Positions 48,268 to 60,788 of a DNA stretch of 64,000 nucleotides are shown here, in pieces. Each line of letters begins with the position of its first letter. Within the stretch, counting starts at the first letter, position 1. The notes under the pieces are model-generated. The model ran no database searches. It saw only the letters and a list, made by a program, of their open reading frames with translations, and was not told the origin of the DNA. Origin of the DNA: Globodera rostochiensis (lineage: Eukaryota > Nematoda > Chromadorea > Rhabditida > Heteroderidae); the NCBI GenBank assembly GCA_018350325.1, contig JAEVLN010000004.1, positions 3,782,001 to 3,846,000 on the forward strand, in the 5' to 3' direction. A program made the position numbers and the translations under genes.

Positions 48268-50965
48268 TTAAATTTTCTGGCTAAAATGTCCCCTCCCCCA
48301 CCCAACCTTGCTGGCAATGCTAAAGTCGAGACGGAAAAGAATGATCGCAGCCAAAAACAAAGTGCCGAACGCCGCCACAACGAACAAAGGCTCGCGCAGC
48401 ATATAAATACGTTCGAAATCGTAGTAAAGCTAAAAGAATATTAAGTAATAAATGCCGATTTTGTTCTCACAGTAAAGGTTTGGATGTGGTTATTGATCAA
48501 ATTTTCCTTCTCCAGCACAATCACAGGACGTCCAAATGTGTCCAAGTACGTCTTGTGCACCTCGTCAGGAAGACGCTTCACCGAATAGGGAGTAATCAGC
48601 TTGATGTTCCTAAACACTAATAGTAAGTTATCTATCAAAGCTTACATTGTCGCAATAGTACTGTATAAAACGAATTAAAAAACCGAGGTGGCTGATTGGC
48701 AGCGCAATTCTTTATAACGTTGGCCCATGGTTGCTTAAAAACCACAACTTGACGATTTTCTATTTAGCCGGGAAGGGTTGGATCCTTCCTGAAAAGGAGG
48801 AGTGCTGACCCCCCCCCCGTCCCGGATGAGACCCGCAATCCAACAAAATCTTTCAAAAATTGGTTTACTTGCTCATTTCTGGCAAAATGATTTTGACGCG
48901 CAACTTTTCCACCACAGCATTGTCAAAAAGGCGGTCCATCATTTTCATTTTGAGTGCAAAATTGAAGCCAAACTGGTAGAGGAAAGAAGTGCTGAATTTG
49001 TAACTTTATTATAAAAAATAAATAAAAAATCACCTCGGCACATTGTAGCCCAACACGTAATTGGTACGCCATCCCCCAAACAGCGGAAAACGTGGACGCA
49101 ACTCCACCTCAACACGATCGGAGCGCGGGTAAACATTCGAAGTCGAAATATTGCCGATTTCATCCCGATAGTAAATGTCGTCCGAAGCAGCCGGCAAAAT
49201 TGTCTGAAAACAGAAATTTGTCATGTAAGATGAGATATTCATAGAAAATTGCATACTAATTGAAAAATAATCTAAACAAATGCGAATTGATTAGACAATT
49301 GATGTCAAATGGTACAAGGACACTATAGGGTCCTTGTGGGTTATTTTACACAACAAAAAACATTTGGTGATGTGTTCATACTTTCGCGCTTTTCTATTCA
49401 AAAAATTTAGTTTTGGGTCATTTTGAGTGTGTGGGCGGGGAGGGAGTCCGAAAGACACAAGTACCCAATATGGCATAATTAAACCTTGAAAGTTTTGATG
49501 ACCGGCTGACGCGCTCCACGCCTATCCATTTGGAAATCGAGGCGAGAAAACGAACCCTAAATTTGCTTACAACCAAATTTAATTTGTTTTTTTCTGATGA
49601 CCTTAAGTTTCGCGCCCTTGTGCAAAATCTCAACGTTTTCCTCCACCGCAATATTTCCACCCCAATGGGACACTTCGATGATACGCTCCACCATTGTGGC
49701 GACCAAAAAAGGCGCATTGTTTTCGTAGTGAATAACAATTGCCTTCTGCAACAAAATAATTTGACGTTTGAGTGAAATCCGATTCAGGAAGTTTGAAAAC
49801 CACAAATTTACCTTGGCATATGGTTTGCTGTTCTCGTAAGGTCCGTAGGAGATTTTGTCCGCAGTGTGTTTGCTCGGCGTCATTTCCGTGAAAGAAATGG
49901 GCTTTGAGGTGCCGATTTTGTAAGCACAACTTTCTTTCGTCACTGAGTAAACGCTGAGAACGTTAGCAGTGCCGGAGAAAATGACCAGTCTGAAAAGAGT
50001 CCCAAATTAAAATCCTATCATAATTATTCATTTAATATTGGTGCTTATAAAACCCTCACTGATTCTCCGACTGTACGATTTCCGTAGGCGAAGGAACCAA
50101 ATACTCCGTCAAGGCATAATCCACAGTGAGCTTGATGTTAGCACCAGACACAAACATATTGAGCAATTCGATTTTGTGGAAGACGAACTCCGTAGAAGCC
50201 CCTTTCACCTTCACCTCAAATCAGCACTTTTAAAAAAAGTAAGGGCTTTTACGCGATCTCTGGTTTTAGGGAAAAATGTATCGAGCGAGAGATGTTTTAA
50301 GCAGCTACATCTATGGATGTGCGTGGTTTTCGGTGCTTATGCATCAGAATGATTGAAAAATCTGCGGACGGACCCGGGAAACGCGAAATTTGTTCGATTC
50401 TTTGCCACTCTCATAAGCCGACATCCAAGAAAGTCGCGCAGCTTCGTCGGCCGACATAACGTGCACAAAACTGCTCAAATCCTCCTTTCCACCATTCTTC
50501 AGCTCATAGTCCGTCTTCACCTGAATTTTTGAAATAAGTTCGTATTTAAACAAAGTCGAATAGAATGCAACGAAAAGGCACAAAACCGATCAATGTTGAT
50601 CACAACAAAGTTTTTAACACACTTCTTCATGGTGATCCAAACCAAGGACGTAGCCAGGGGGGAGGGGTGTTAGATCTTACATTTCTCGAATGATATAAAA
50701 CATATTATTGTTTTCTTTGGTAATATTTGAATCGGGTTTATGGTTTTGAAGAAATAAACAATCTTTGCAATACTTTTTGAACTAATTATTTGTTGCTTGA
50801 GCGTACCTTGACAATTTGAGTGGTCAAATCCACGTTGCGAACTGCCGACACAATTTGGACATCAGTAGGTATTGAGATTTCGTGTGGTTGAGTCGCAATT
50901 CGCACCGAAATTAAGGCCAAAAGTACAATGCACTGGAGGAACAAAATCTCTCGCCGAGATGACAT
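48268..50965 (-). CDS. RPN1: ribophorin I (oligosaccharyltransferase subunit)
   Basis: Ribophorin I (Ost1) is a non-catalytic ER membrane subunit of the N-glycosylation oligosaccharyltransferase. The start exon 50807-50965 gives a signal peptide ([20 protein letters not shown]) and DLTTQIVK. Conserved blocks follow in order: [40 protein letters not shown] then [40 protein letters not shown] then [54 protein letters not shown] and the membrane helix [20 protein letters not shown], then LDFSIA. Reading on after the helix stops within about 15 residues at 48268, so the cytosolic C-terminal region found in vertebrate RPN1 is absent or lies in unseen exons; a GTTGGG donor-like site follows SIASK. 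Exon ends are approximate. Confidence 0.92.
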
Positions 50966-52238
50966 TCAATCTGCTTGGACAAAGATAACGTTCGTTAGTA
51001 GAAAAATGTATGTCCTTTTGGAAAAGTGAAGATATGAATGAACAATTTTTGGTCATTGATTAGTGGCCGCCGTAGTCGAGTATGCGGTACTTGGCCATCA
51101 TCCACATTACTTTTTTGAAAGCCTATTACTAAACGACTTTGTGTTTTTTTCAGTTTAACTGAGTCCCCATTGAAAGGGACACTTCAGTCCAGGGCTCATA
51201 ACTTGCTTCATAATCGTTTACGCACAAAAATTTTTCAGATTCGTGCGTTAGACAAAGTGGAGTCGATTGGTATGTTTTTGGTAATTTTGAGTCTGGGAGC
51301 TGAAAGCCCAAAAAGGTGCTTACTAATAAAGTCAAGACTTAATTACTTTGAAATTCACATAAAAAAGGGAGAAAAATTTCGCGTTGAAATATACGTTCAA
51401 ATGGCTGAGTTGGCGATGAGTTGGCTTGGCGGTTAAAATAAAGAAAATTTTTCAAATTTATTCAACTTTCCAAAATGTTAAAATAATATTAAATCTATTT
51501 AATTAGACGTTAGAATAAAAAAAAATTAAATAAGCAAATTGATGTATTAAAAGGCCATTTTTCGGTGCATATTTAGTGCGGCCTTTTTTGAGCATATATG
51601 CGCATTTTGGCCGTTTTTGGAGCATATAAATCCGGCGCTAATAATTAACAACTAATTATTATTAACTATTCAATGCAAATATGTTGTCGAGTTTTTCAGG
51701 TTCCGGCTCATCAATTGAGTGAGAATGGATGTTAATGAGGAAACTGACATACTTGACCGACTTGGAAGTAATTTTTTTCTGATACATCAAAACTCGCAGG
51801 AAAGGTAATCAACAGAGTCCGGATTTTTTTGCCTGTTTTTTTTGCGTTTAAGCTCAAAAATAGCATTTTCTCCGAAAATGATTTCGACTTTTTAGTGCTC
51901 ATAATTGCCTATTTCGAAGTTTTAGTTCCTTTTTACCAAACAACCCTAAAAATTGATCTTTTTAACTCTGAGGTTGTTCCAAATAAATGCATTAAATAAT
52001 TTTCTTTGACCAAAAATGCACTTCAAAAATCGAATTTTTTTAAATTCACAAAATGATGGATTTCAGTTTGTTTTAAATAATATTTAATTTACACTTTTAA
52101 ATTTTACTCTTTGTGTCTATTTGCCTGCCTATTTTGCACCATTTTTATGCTTAAAAATCCTGGCTCAGTATTCAATCTGTTCTCAATTTTTGAAAGCAAA
52201 TTAATTTATGTTTTTAAAAATAAGAAAATTGTGAACCT
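50966..52238. other. AT-rich intergenic stretch
   Basis: No gene, RNA or repeat is supported here. The DNA is strongly AT-rich with T and A runs. The promoter of ribophorin I should lie in the first few hundred bases. Confidence 0.5.
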
Positions 52239-52769
52239 TTGCAGGTCATTGCTTTTGTTTTAGTACTCGATTCAACGTTGAAGTGTCCGAACAATCAGTT
52301 TCCCGTTGCTAAAGGAAGTGAGACGTCGACTGGCCAAATCGCTAACCCGACTTCCTCAAGTTCTACGCCATTTCTTGAAGCTGGCGATGGATGGAATGGT
52401 TTCTCCTTGGACGAATTGAGCAGTTCTAGCGATGACAGCGAATTGCTCTTCAACCGTCTGGCGAGTATTTTCCTTTTGTCACGAAAATTGTGTTCCAATG
52501 CAAGTTAAAAGTTTTTCATGGATGACTGAAACTCTCCCATCTCTTTCCAATATTTATAAACATTCCTTAAATACTAGTAATATTGTACTTATAATCAAAA
52601 TCGAAGAGAATTTAAGAAAAAATTTAGGATCGGAATTCAACAAGCGGCGGAAGCGTTCGACGATTCCGCGAACACCGGCAAGGCCGTGGAAGACATCGGC
52701 ATGCCTCCAAAACCGGCCCACCAAATTTTTGGAAATTGTTGGTGTTGTTCAGTGTCACATTTTTTATGA
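52239..52769 (+). CDS. possible small acidic two-exon gene
   Basis: An exon-like block after TTTGCAG reads a serine- and acid-rich stretch (GWNGFSLDELSSSSDDSELL, FNRL). A second block after TTTTAGG reads GIQQAAEAFDDSANTGKAVE then DIGMPPKPAHQIFGNCWCC and stops at 52769. Composition of both looks coding, but I could not find donor and acceptor sites that join them in frame, and I recognise no family. The two may belong to a gene whose other exons I missed, or be chance. Confidence 0.3.
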
Positions 52770-52925
52770 TGTGTCTTTTCGCGGCTATGGCTTTCGGCAA
52801 ATTGGCTAGTTTCCATTTTTTTTAAATAGCCGTTGTATTATTATTTATTGTATATGGAGAAATGGCGTCTGTGAAATGTTTGAATTCGATTGTCTTCTTA
52901 CGGAATTGTACCTATGTTTTCGTGT

Positions 52926-52997
52926 GGGCAATTGGTCTAGTGGTATGATTCTCGCTTCGGGTGCGAGAGGTCCTGGGTTCAATTCCCAGATTGCCCC
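52926..52997 (+). tRNA. tRNA-Pro (anticodon CGG)
   Basis: The 72-nt cloverleaf has acceptor stem GGGCAAT/ATTGCCC, a D arm starting TGGTCTAGTGGTATGA, anticodon stem CTCGC/GCGAG around loop TTCGGGT (anticodon CGG), and T arm CTGGG-TTCAATT-CCCAG with the canonical GGTTCAATTCC B box. The discriminator base is C. There is no intron, and a TTTTTT run follows downstream as a Pol III terminator. Confidence 0.95.
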
Positions 52998-53543
52998 AAC
53001 CTTTTTTAATGTTTTCTATCATTTAGCGCTTAAAAATTAGCTTCATTTAGAGAAGTTATTGCATTTAATTTTTTCTTTTATCTTTTTTTTCCTTATATTT
53101 CTGAAGCCCAGTGAAATGGATGTTATTAATAGAGCCTCGGATTTTCAGGTAAAATCCGTATTTTAGGCATTTTTCCGAAAATTTCTTAAGAAAAATGCAA
53201 AAAATATGCCCTAAAAAAACCAAAATTTTTTTATAAAATATTTACAATGTGAGAGGAAGACTGTGACTGTTAAAGATTGCCAAATTTTTATTTTCGATAT
53301 TTTGGAAGCCAATAATGCCATACATTTTCAAAATGGTAAAAAAAGACGAACGTAACAACATGTTTTTTTGTGCTAATTTCATCGAAACTTACTTTTTTTT
53401 TTGAGATTTCGGAGCATTTTCGCAGAAATTCATAAGATATTTTGGTCATTTTTGGGCGCATAAATCCCATCCAAGTAATTAATCATTATCAAAAGATTTT
53501 ATGCAAAGTTTTTATGACACTTAAGAATAAATATGAATTTTGA
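52998..53543. other. AT-rich intergenic stretch
   Basis: I see no gene between the tRNA and the 3' end of the TMEM231 gene. A minus-strand 60-codon frame at 53288-53470 lacks any recognisable motif. Confidence 0.5.
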
Positions 53544-54725
53544 TCAATGCATTTTATTCTTTGCTGCTCCAACAAATGTTCCGATTATTTGGTTCTGGTA
53601 AAAGAATGAGGAGAGCACACCGATCGGATACCGTACAATGACCAGCAGTGCCAGATACTGTATCCATGCCCATTTGAGCATTTCCCAGACATTTGTCCTG
53701 TGAAAGTTATGGAAGAAATTTCTCTTTACACAAAACCTGTAGTGGAAAATTTGTTCGCCTATTCGGGTACGAAAAGTGAAGTAGAAAAGGACGCCTTCGC
53801 CGATTTCTTGGAGAGTTGTCATTCGGACGCGTTCAGCTTTTCTAAATGTGAATTTCCGTCAAGGAATTCGATAATTCTAACCTGCTTAATACGATGCTAA
53901 AATTTTGTTCGATCGCCCAACGGCGCATTTGCCAATCCATTGCTTCTGGTGAGAAATTTGAAGAAAATCCCTCCGATGAAAAATTGGCTTTAAAGAGTTG
54001 TGGAGCCCACTGAACGAAGCTCAGATTACCGTAGGAAGGCAACAGATTTTGCTGCGAAAAAGCCATATCGCCGATTATACTAAAATAGACGATTTACAAA
54101 ATCGCCGTTTTTGTTTTTCTTGCTCGATTTCGTTGAAGGGATTTTGCGATTGGAAGCTCCCGAAAATTGGCGCCCCTTTGAGCTAAATGATGAAAATTTG
54201 AATTAAGGAAAGGTCAAATTTGTTCAGAGGAGAAACTTCACCTCAACCAAAGCTCTCTTCTCCAGCTTTACATCGAAAAACAATGCATAAGAAAAGGAAG
54301 TGAAATTCGGCAACCCAACAATTGTCGACGGTGGCAAAGTTGCGTTTGTTGCGAGTCGGAAAGCGATTCGAATTTCAATCTCAATTAATCATTCGCAATT
54401 TATTTTAATTAGAATATGTTTATGTTTAAAATTAAATAGGTAACTTCATCCGCTCGACAGTCCCCGTCCCGGTCGCTGTGAACAGTTTCAATGACAGGCA
54501 CAAGCAGCTCAAACTGTTTGGCCAAGGCAATTTCATTTAGTTGTGCAATGGGACTCCAAAAGAGAGTTTTCTGAAGGAATTTGAACATTCCGAAAGGGTC
54601 GGAATTCGCTTTGGTAAGTCCGACCTCGGAATATGAGGGAGTTTCAAATAGGAAAAAAACGTTTTCTGTGAAACGGACAATTGGCTTCTCCGGGAAAGTG
54701 TTGGTCCGAAGCCAAAGGCCCTAAA
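53544..54725 (-). CDS. tmem-231: TMEM231, ciliary transition zone protein (5' partial)
   Basis: TMEM231 is a two-pass membrane protein of the MKS module at the ciliary transition zone; in nematodes it acts in sensory neurons. Blocks match the family in order: GLWLRTNTFP then KPIVRFTENVFFLFETPSY (luminal start), LLVPVIETVHSDRDGDCRAD (a VPLVSTREEDRNQDGK-like stretch), PNFTSFSYALFFDVKLEKRA, LFKANFSSEG, FTFRTRIGEQIFHYR, and the C-terminal helix region NVWEMLKWAWIQYLALLVIV followed by FYQNQIIGTF. The stop is at 53544. Two luminal N-x-S/T sites are visible (NFTS, NFSS). The first exon with the N-terminal helix should lie at about 54.75-54.97 kb, but I could not join it in frame, so the 5' end is left open. 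Confidence 0.85.
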
Positions 54726-54979
54726 AAGTTCAAAAGGTTTTCACCAAATTTTTCTAATTTAGCTTGGCTTGCAAAAGTAAGCAGAATTGATAAAAGCGTC
54801 GTAGAAAAAGCCGAGAAATGGCGCCAAAAGTTGGCGGTGGAACAAAAAGGGGCGCGGAATTCCTCGAGGAGCGGCTGAATTTAAATAGGGAAAATATAAT
54901 TTTAATGAATGAATTGGTCTCTCCTCTCCGACTTCGGTGTGGACGACGGCCAATGGAGCCATTTACGTTTATGCGACGC

Positions 54980-57830
54980 CTTCTTTACCTTTTTCCATAA
55001 GAGAGGAATCCAAAAAACGACTCGAAATGTAAAAACCTTAAATTAAATAAAATAATATATTTTGAATTAAATTTAAAATTAAAATATAATTATGTCATAT
55101 AATCAAAAAACATTAAAATTTGCCTGCAATAAGTGCACAAATCCAAGCGACAGAAGTAATGGCGAGCAGCAAACAATTCACAATTTTAAATGCCCTTCGG
55201 GGTGAAACGATCATTCAAAAAAATTTTAGAAACTTTTGGGAAATTTGAGAAATTTAAGAAGGTCAATTACCATGGTAACCAAACCATGCGATGTCTTCTA
55301 ATGAAGAGGCAATAGAGAATAAAAACACTTTGTGCAGAGGGAAAGGAAAGCTAACAAATTTTGCATTTTAATTTTATTAAAACATATTCAAACACTTTAA
55401 CTTCCGCAGTCAGTGGACGTTTCTGTTTTTTTAAAATTCTATTTGGTTTTGTTGAGTCCTATCAAAGTTCTACAGATACACATTCTACTAAACCCATCAG
55501 ATTATTAAATGCTTCAAAGATAATGTAAGACTAGACAAAACAAAAAACAAACGATCCAGGGGACTTTTTTATTAGCTATTCTTCCAATCATTAACTTTTT
55601 CCCCTCAATTGGATGGAGTCCAAGATGCTAAGAAGACACGCAAATCCAAACGCATTATCACAGCAAAAAGGGGATGGATTGCTTACAAATTAGAGCCCAT
55701 TATGGCCCTAGTGATTGCCAACAAATCCATCGGCGGCTCTCTTTGGTGACGGACGGACGGAGGGAGCGGAGCTTACGAGGGATGAGCGAGCGGCCCCTTC
55801 GGCGGATTATGGGAAGAATCGGACGACAGCCATCCGATCCCTCCATTAAATAAATTCAATTTATTTTATGCTTTTTTATTCTCCGGAAGCTGTGGAAGAA
55901 CAAATTTGGACGAGGACATAAAATTGCGTTTTATTTGTTATATTTGGAGAAAATTGTGCATTGGTCATTCATTCAGCCGCCCAATCCATTGCGGCCTCTC
56001 CTAATTTCTTTTAGTCCCGTCCCATCTGACAGCTGCTGATGGGCCAACTCGGAGGTCCCTACGGACGAATTTTTGAATTGCCCCCGGGGATGGTCAGTGT
56101 CAGTCGTTTCTGTCCATTTCCCACACATTAAGCACTCATTGTGAGTTCATCCATCGTTTATGCACTCGGCGAGAAGGTCACTCACTCTCCGCCGGAGGGG
56201 AAAACTCTTCGCACTTTTGCAGCACAATCTCGCAAATGGCATTAAAATATGCTTGAAGGGTTCGAATTGACAATTCATTCTCTCGTCGAACATTTACGTC
56301 GCCATCATCTAATAGCCAACAAATCGAGGAAATGGGAGGCAGCAAAACGCGGGGGTAAAAGTGGTTTTGGGTCATTTCGAGGCTGGGCCATATGATGCAA
56401 CTTTTGCCCAATTAGACGATGTTTTCTTCATTTGCCGCTACATTTTGGTGTTTCTTTTCGCTTTTCGACCGAAAAATCGATACAAACAATTCGAATGGGG
56501 AGGGGCAATGGTGCAAAAATGGGAAATAAAGGTGACTCATAACAAATTCCTCGACGATCATTACTCATCCCCCCCCCACGGCGTTCACTTCATAAACGAT
56601 CAGTCCAATCTCTTCTCGAAATGAACATTTCCGATCCGATCCTTCAGCCGGGTTCGTCCACGAGAAACAATTCGCCGATCACTTTCCTTTCTTTTCCTCT
56701 AACTGTAAACTGATCTCGTGTCAAAAATTCCTTCCCCTATTCTGTCCCCGAGGGCATATCCCCTGGAGGGCTCTAAATTGAATAAAAGCTTCTGCACCGC
56801 ACTTACAAATTAGAGAAGTCCATTTTTGTTGATTGAGAACAATGGAAGTGCGATTCGCGTTGTTCTGTTCTTTCTTAAATTCCCACCATTGCTTTTCGCC
56901 GGCTCTTTTGTCTGCCCAACCGGACATAATTCCTTCCCAATTCCCACCTACTCCATTTTATATCCTCCCTCATCCACAACCCCCCCCCCCTCCACCCCCC
57001 CCCCCAACAAAGTTTTGCTGTCCTCTCCGTCCGATTCAATTTTCGCCGTCCAATCCATTGACAAAAAATGAGCCTTCTTTCCCCAAACAGCGCAAAATTC
57101 TCCAACCACAACACCGAATTCGCTTCGCGCGGAAGGCGTCCGCCTCCGAATGGATGGAAGGATTATGCAGCAACCCTCCGTAGTCCGACTCCCGCCGCTT
57201 CCTTCCCCCTAAAATATCCATCAATTTTCTTCTCCAACAACCAACGACAAAAGGGACGGGGGGGGGGGGGAGGGGGACAGGCGGAGGTTTACATCACCCA
57301 TAAAATTAATTTGGCTTTTTTGTCAGGCCGTTTTGATCAGATTTCTGATTTATATTGTAACGCTTTTTCATGCACCATTGTAATCACTGCCCGTCCCAGC
57401 CAGTCCCATCCTAAGATATTGCTCAAATTCATCCCGGTCCGGACGGGATTTTTGAAAAATGAAAGTCCCGGTCCCGGTTTTTTGTCCCGCCGAGACCAAC
57501 CGGGATAATGAATTTTTTATTTTCAAATATTTTTAAATTAAAATGTGCGCAAAAAGAATTTTTTGAAAAAATTCATCACATCTTTTTGAATTTCCCGTTA
57601 CCTTTTCCCGACTCATCACCGGACCTCTTTATTTTTATAGAAAGTTTTTTAAAATGAAATGTTAAAGTTCGATCAGCTATGAAGTTATACCCCAAAAGAT
57701 TGCAGACCCAAAAATCGATTATTTCTGTGTCAGCCCCCTCCCTCCCCTAAACCCAAAGTCTGCTACGCCTTTGCTATTACGTACAATTTTTCAGATATAT
57801 TTTTGCATAAGTCCAATAATTGTCCATTCC
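54980..57830. other. long intergenic stretch with no supported gene
   Basis: About 2.8 kb lie between TMEM231 and plastin. Frames at about 56.18-56.62 and 57.07-57.5 kb have no recognisable motifs. The stretch contains C- and G-runs near 56.98-57.0 and 57.26 kb, a CCCGGTCC/GGGACGGGA-rich patch at about 57.42-57.51 kb and a MITE-end-like CTGCTACGCC near 57.76 kb. Confidence 0.45.
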
Positions 57831-60788
57831 ATGTCATTCGATAGCGAGAAGATTGAAGTATTGCGGGAAAATTATCCGACGGTATGCTCAATCGTTCGCG
57901 TTTTTGATTTTCCTTCCGTCTTAAGCTGGTACAGAATGACGGGAAAGGCCTTATTTCTTCGGCCGAGGTTCAAGCGGCGTTGGAAATGTTAGGCATTAAG
58001 CCTCCTGCATACCAGGCCTGTACTTTCTTTCTTTTACCATATTAATGTTTTGTAATTTATTTTGAAGATTCGTGAACTTTTGTCACGTCGCGGTGACCCT
58101 AAGCAATTGAGTTGTTCTGAGTTTGAGGCGATCTACACGGAATTGGACACGGAACGGAACGCGGAAACGTCGCGTTGGAAAAACCGTATTGGCAGTGTTA
58201 CCGGTGCGTATCAACTGCAGGGCATCGCGGAACACGGGGCTGAAGAAATTGTGCACACCATCAGAGTGGAGGTGGGCCAAAAGTGCACAAATTTTATCTG
58301 ATTTCAAAAAAAAGCGAGGGGATTTTCGTCCGAATTTAGTAATTTTCAGGTGAATTTTCTTTAAGGAAGAGGTTGCATTTGCCAATTGGATAAACAGCAG
58401 TCTAGTTGAAGATCGTGACCTGAAAGAACTTCTTCCACTCATTGGTGGCGATCTCTACGGGAAAATGAATGACGGACTGATCATTTGGTAATAATATAAA
58501 AAATATCTTTTTGTCCGAGCAAGTTTAAAGTAGTTATGAATTTAATGCCCAAATCACGGACTTAACCATGAAAAAAAATTTTTGGGGAGGAGGAAGTTTT
58601 ATTAGGAGTGTATTTTTTCCGTTTTATTGCATTTTTGCTAAGAAATTTTCAAAAAAACGATTTTTTAGCGAATTTTGCTTTACTGTTGGGGGGGGGGGGT
58701 GGTCGGCGGTGCCGATAGGCGCCGCTGAGAAAATTTAGACTCCATTTGTTAAGAAAAATTGGAAACAATAGGGCCCCCCCCCATGGTTTTTTTCTCAAAT
58801 TGCATTTAGGGGGGGGGGAATTCCCCCCCCCCCCCCCCCCTATGGTTATGTCCCTGCTGGCCCAAATACAAACATACTTAATTGCCGAACTCCTTGTGAT
58901 TTAATCTGTCTGAATTTTAGCAAAATGATCAATTTGGCTGTGCCGGAAACCATTGATGAGCGTGCACTCAACACGAACAACTTGAACACGTATACGCGTC
59001 TTGAAAATCTCACATTGGCACTGAATTCGGCCCGGGCCATTGGCTGTGCCATTGTCAACATTGACGCAGACGATTTGGCCAAAGGGAAGCCCCACTTGGT
59101 GCTTGGTCTGCTTTGGCAGATCATCCGGGTAAGTGCAAACGGTGCTTAAAATGGCACGGTTTCTTATATTTATTTCCATTTATTCAGATTGGTCTGTTCC
59201 GCGAAATTGATCTTGTCCATGTGCCCGGCCTCTTCCGACTGCTAAAGGATGGCGAAACTTTGGACGATTTGCGCCGCATTTCGCCCGAACAGATTTTGAT
59301 GCGCTGGGTTAACTATCACATGGAAAAAGTTTGGACATTTGCTTTGCCCAAAATAAATTTAAACGAATTTAGGCCGGTGTTAGCAGACGGTTGAGCAATT
59401 TCACTACGGATGTGACCGACTCTGAGATTTATACTTATTTGGTCCATCAAATTGCACCGAGGGCGGCCGCTGTGTCGCTAAATCCGTTGACTGTTCGTGT
59501 GAGTTACATTTTAATGGTTTTTTTTGATTTTTATTTCCAAAAAATTTCATCGCCTCGGCCATTCAGGGCGACGTGCCGCGCGCCGATGCGATGTTGCGCG
59601 AGGCGGACAAAATTGGATGTCGCGAATTTGTGACCGCTGACGATGTGGCCAGGGGACATTACAAGCTGAACCTTGCCTTCGTAGCCAATCTTTTTAACAA
59701 GTTCCCTTCTCTTCCTGAGCCGGGAGCCGATGAGATTCGTAAGAAGGAAAAATAAATCGTGAAAAGTTTTGTCACATTTAGCTCAAATTACGGATGTGGT
59801 GGAGGAGACGCGCGAAGAGAAGACGTACCGGAATTGGATGAACAGTTTGGGTGTGGACCCGTACGTTAACCATATCTATTCGGACTTGCAGAATGGTCTC
59901 GTGATTTTCAAGGTATTTCCTATATTTTCTTTTATTTTTATCTGTTTTTAAGTTGTACGACTGTATTCGTCCCGGCATTGTGCAATGGAAGCGTGTGGTG
60001 AAACAGTTCCGCAAGTTACAGAGCATGATGGACCAAATACAGAACTGCAACTACGCGGTGGAGTTAGGCAAGCAGTTGCGTTTCTCCTTGGTCGGCATTC
60101 AGGGCAAAGACATCTACGACGGGATTCCCACTCTCACGTTGGGTGGGGTTGCTTAAATTTAAAAAAATCATCATTTACTTTATCTTATAATCCGACAATT
60201 ATTTTTGCACTCCAGCGCTTGTGTGGCAGCTGATGCGAGCGTACACTTTGACCATTCTGGCCCAGTGCACACAAAGTGGGGAGTTGGCTTCCGACAAAGA
60301 GATCATTGCCTGGGTGAACAAGAAGTTGGAAGAGTCGGGCAAGGCCTGTTATTTTGAATTCAGAGTTTGGACGTCATTTATTCCTTCAGACAAGTCGACT
60401 GAAAAGCTTCCAAGACCAAGCTATCGCAGACGGGAAAATTGTGATTGATCTTATCGACGCGATCAAACCGGGCACTATTAACTATGATCTGGTCAAGAGC
60501 GACGGGTCTGCCGAGGTTTGAGCAATTTTTCTTATGGGAATGGTTGAAATTATTCAGAGCAATTTGGAAAACGCCAAATATGCCATCACTTCGGGACGCA
60601 AAATTGGAGCGAAAATTTACGCATTACCGGAGGACATTGTTCAGGTGGAGAGAATACAAAATAATGGCACCGAATGAATCATTGAATTCCAATTGCAGGT
60701 AAAGTCCAGAATGGTGTTGACGGTGTTCGCCTGTCTGATGGCCCGTGACTTTATGCCGAACATGAAAGAAGTGACCAACGGTAATTGA
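57831..60788 (+). CDS. plst-1: plastin/fimbrin, actin-bundling protein
   Basis: Plastin cross-links actin filaments through two tandem calponin-homology pairs. Fourteen exons join in frame: 57831-57881, 57935-58015, 58068-58271, 58366-58487, 58921-59128, 59188-59328, 59373-59498, 59567-59738, 59782-59912, 59953-60142, 60216-60343, 60390-60515, 60558-60644 and 60699-60788. An EF-hand-like N-terminus ([20 protein letters not shown]) precedes CH1 ([17 protein letters not shown]), CH2 ([19 protein letters not shown]), CH3 ([44 protein letters not shown]) and CH4 ([40 protein letters not shown]). Introns 2 and 11 use GC donors (CAG|GCCTGT, AAG|GCCTGT), fixed by frame. Intron 4 holds a MITE. EF-hand 1 looks incomplete, so a micro-exon may be missing. 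Confidence 0.95.
58555..58859. mobile_element. second hAT-like MITE, in plastin intron 4
   Basis: The 305-bp element is flanked by perfect GCCCAAAT duplications (58547-58554 and 58860-58867). It starts CACGGACTTAACCATG and ends TATGGTTATGTCCCTGCTG, whose complement reads CAGCAGGGACATAACCATA, an imperfect terminal inverted repeat. It shares with the 38.2-kb element the core GGCGGTGCCGATAGGCGCCG, an A-rich middle and the G-run plus GGAATTCCCCC block. It has no open frame and lies wholly inside the 433-bp intron. Confidence 0.85.

Noticed and set aside
48680..48760. A tRNA-like stretch beginning CCGAGGTGGCTGATTGGCAG
   Set aside because: It has an A-box-like start, but no B box and no cloverleaf pairing of the ends.
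51060..51110. GTGGCCGCCGTAGTCGAGTATGCGG as a tRNA or A-box element
   Set aside because: No GGTTCRANNCC box and no acceptor-stem pairing within 100 bases.
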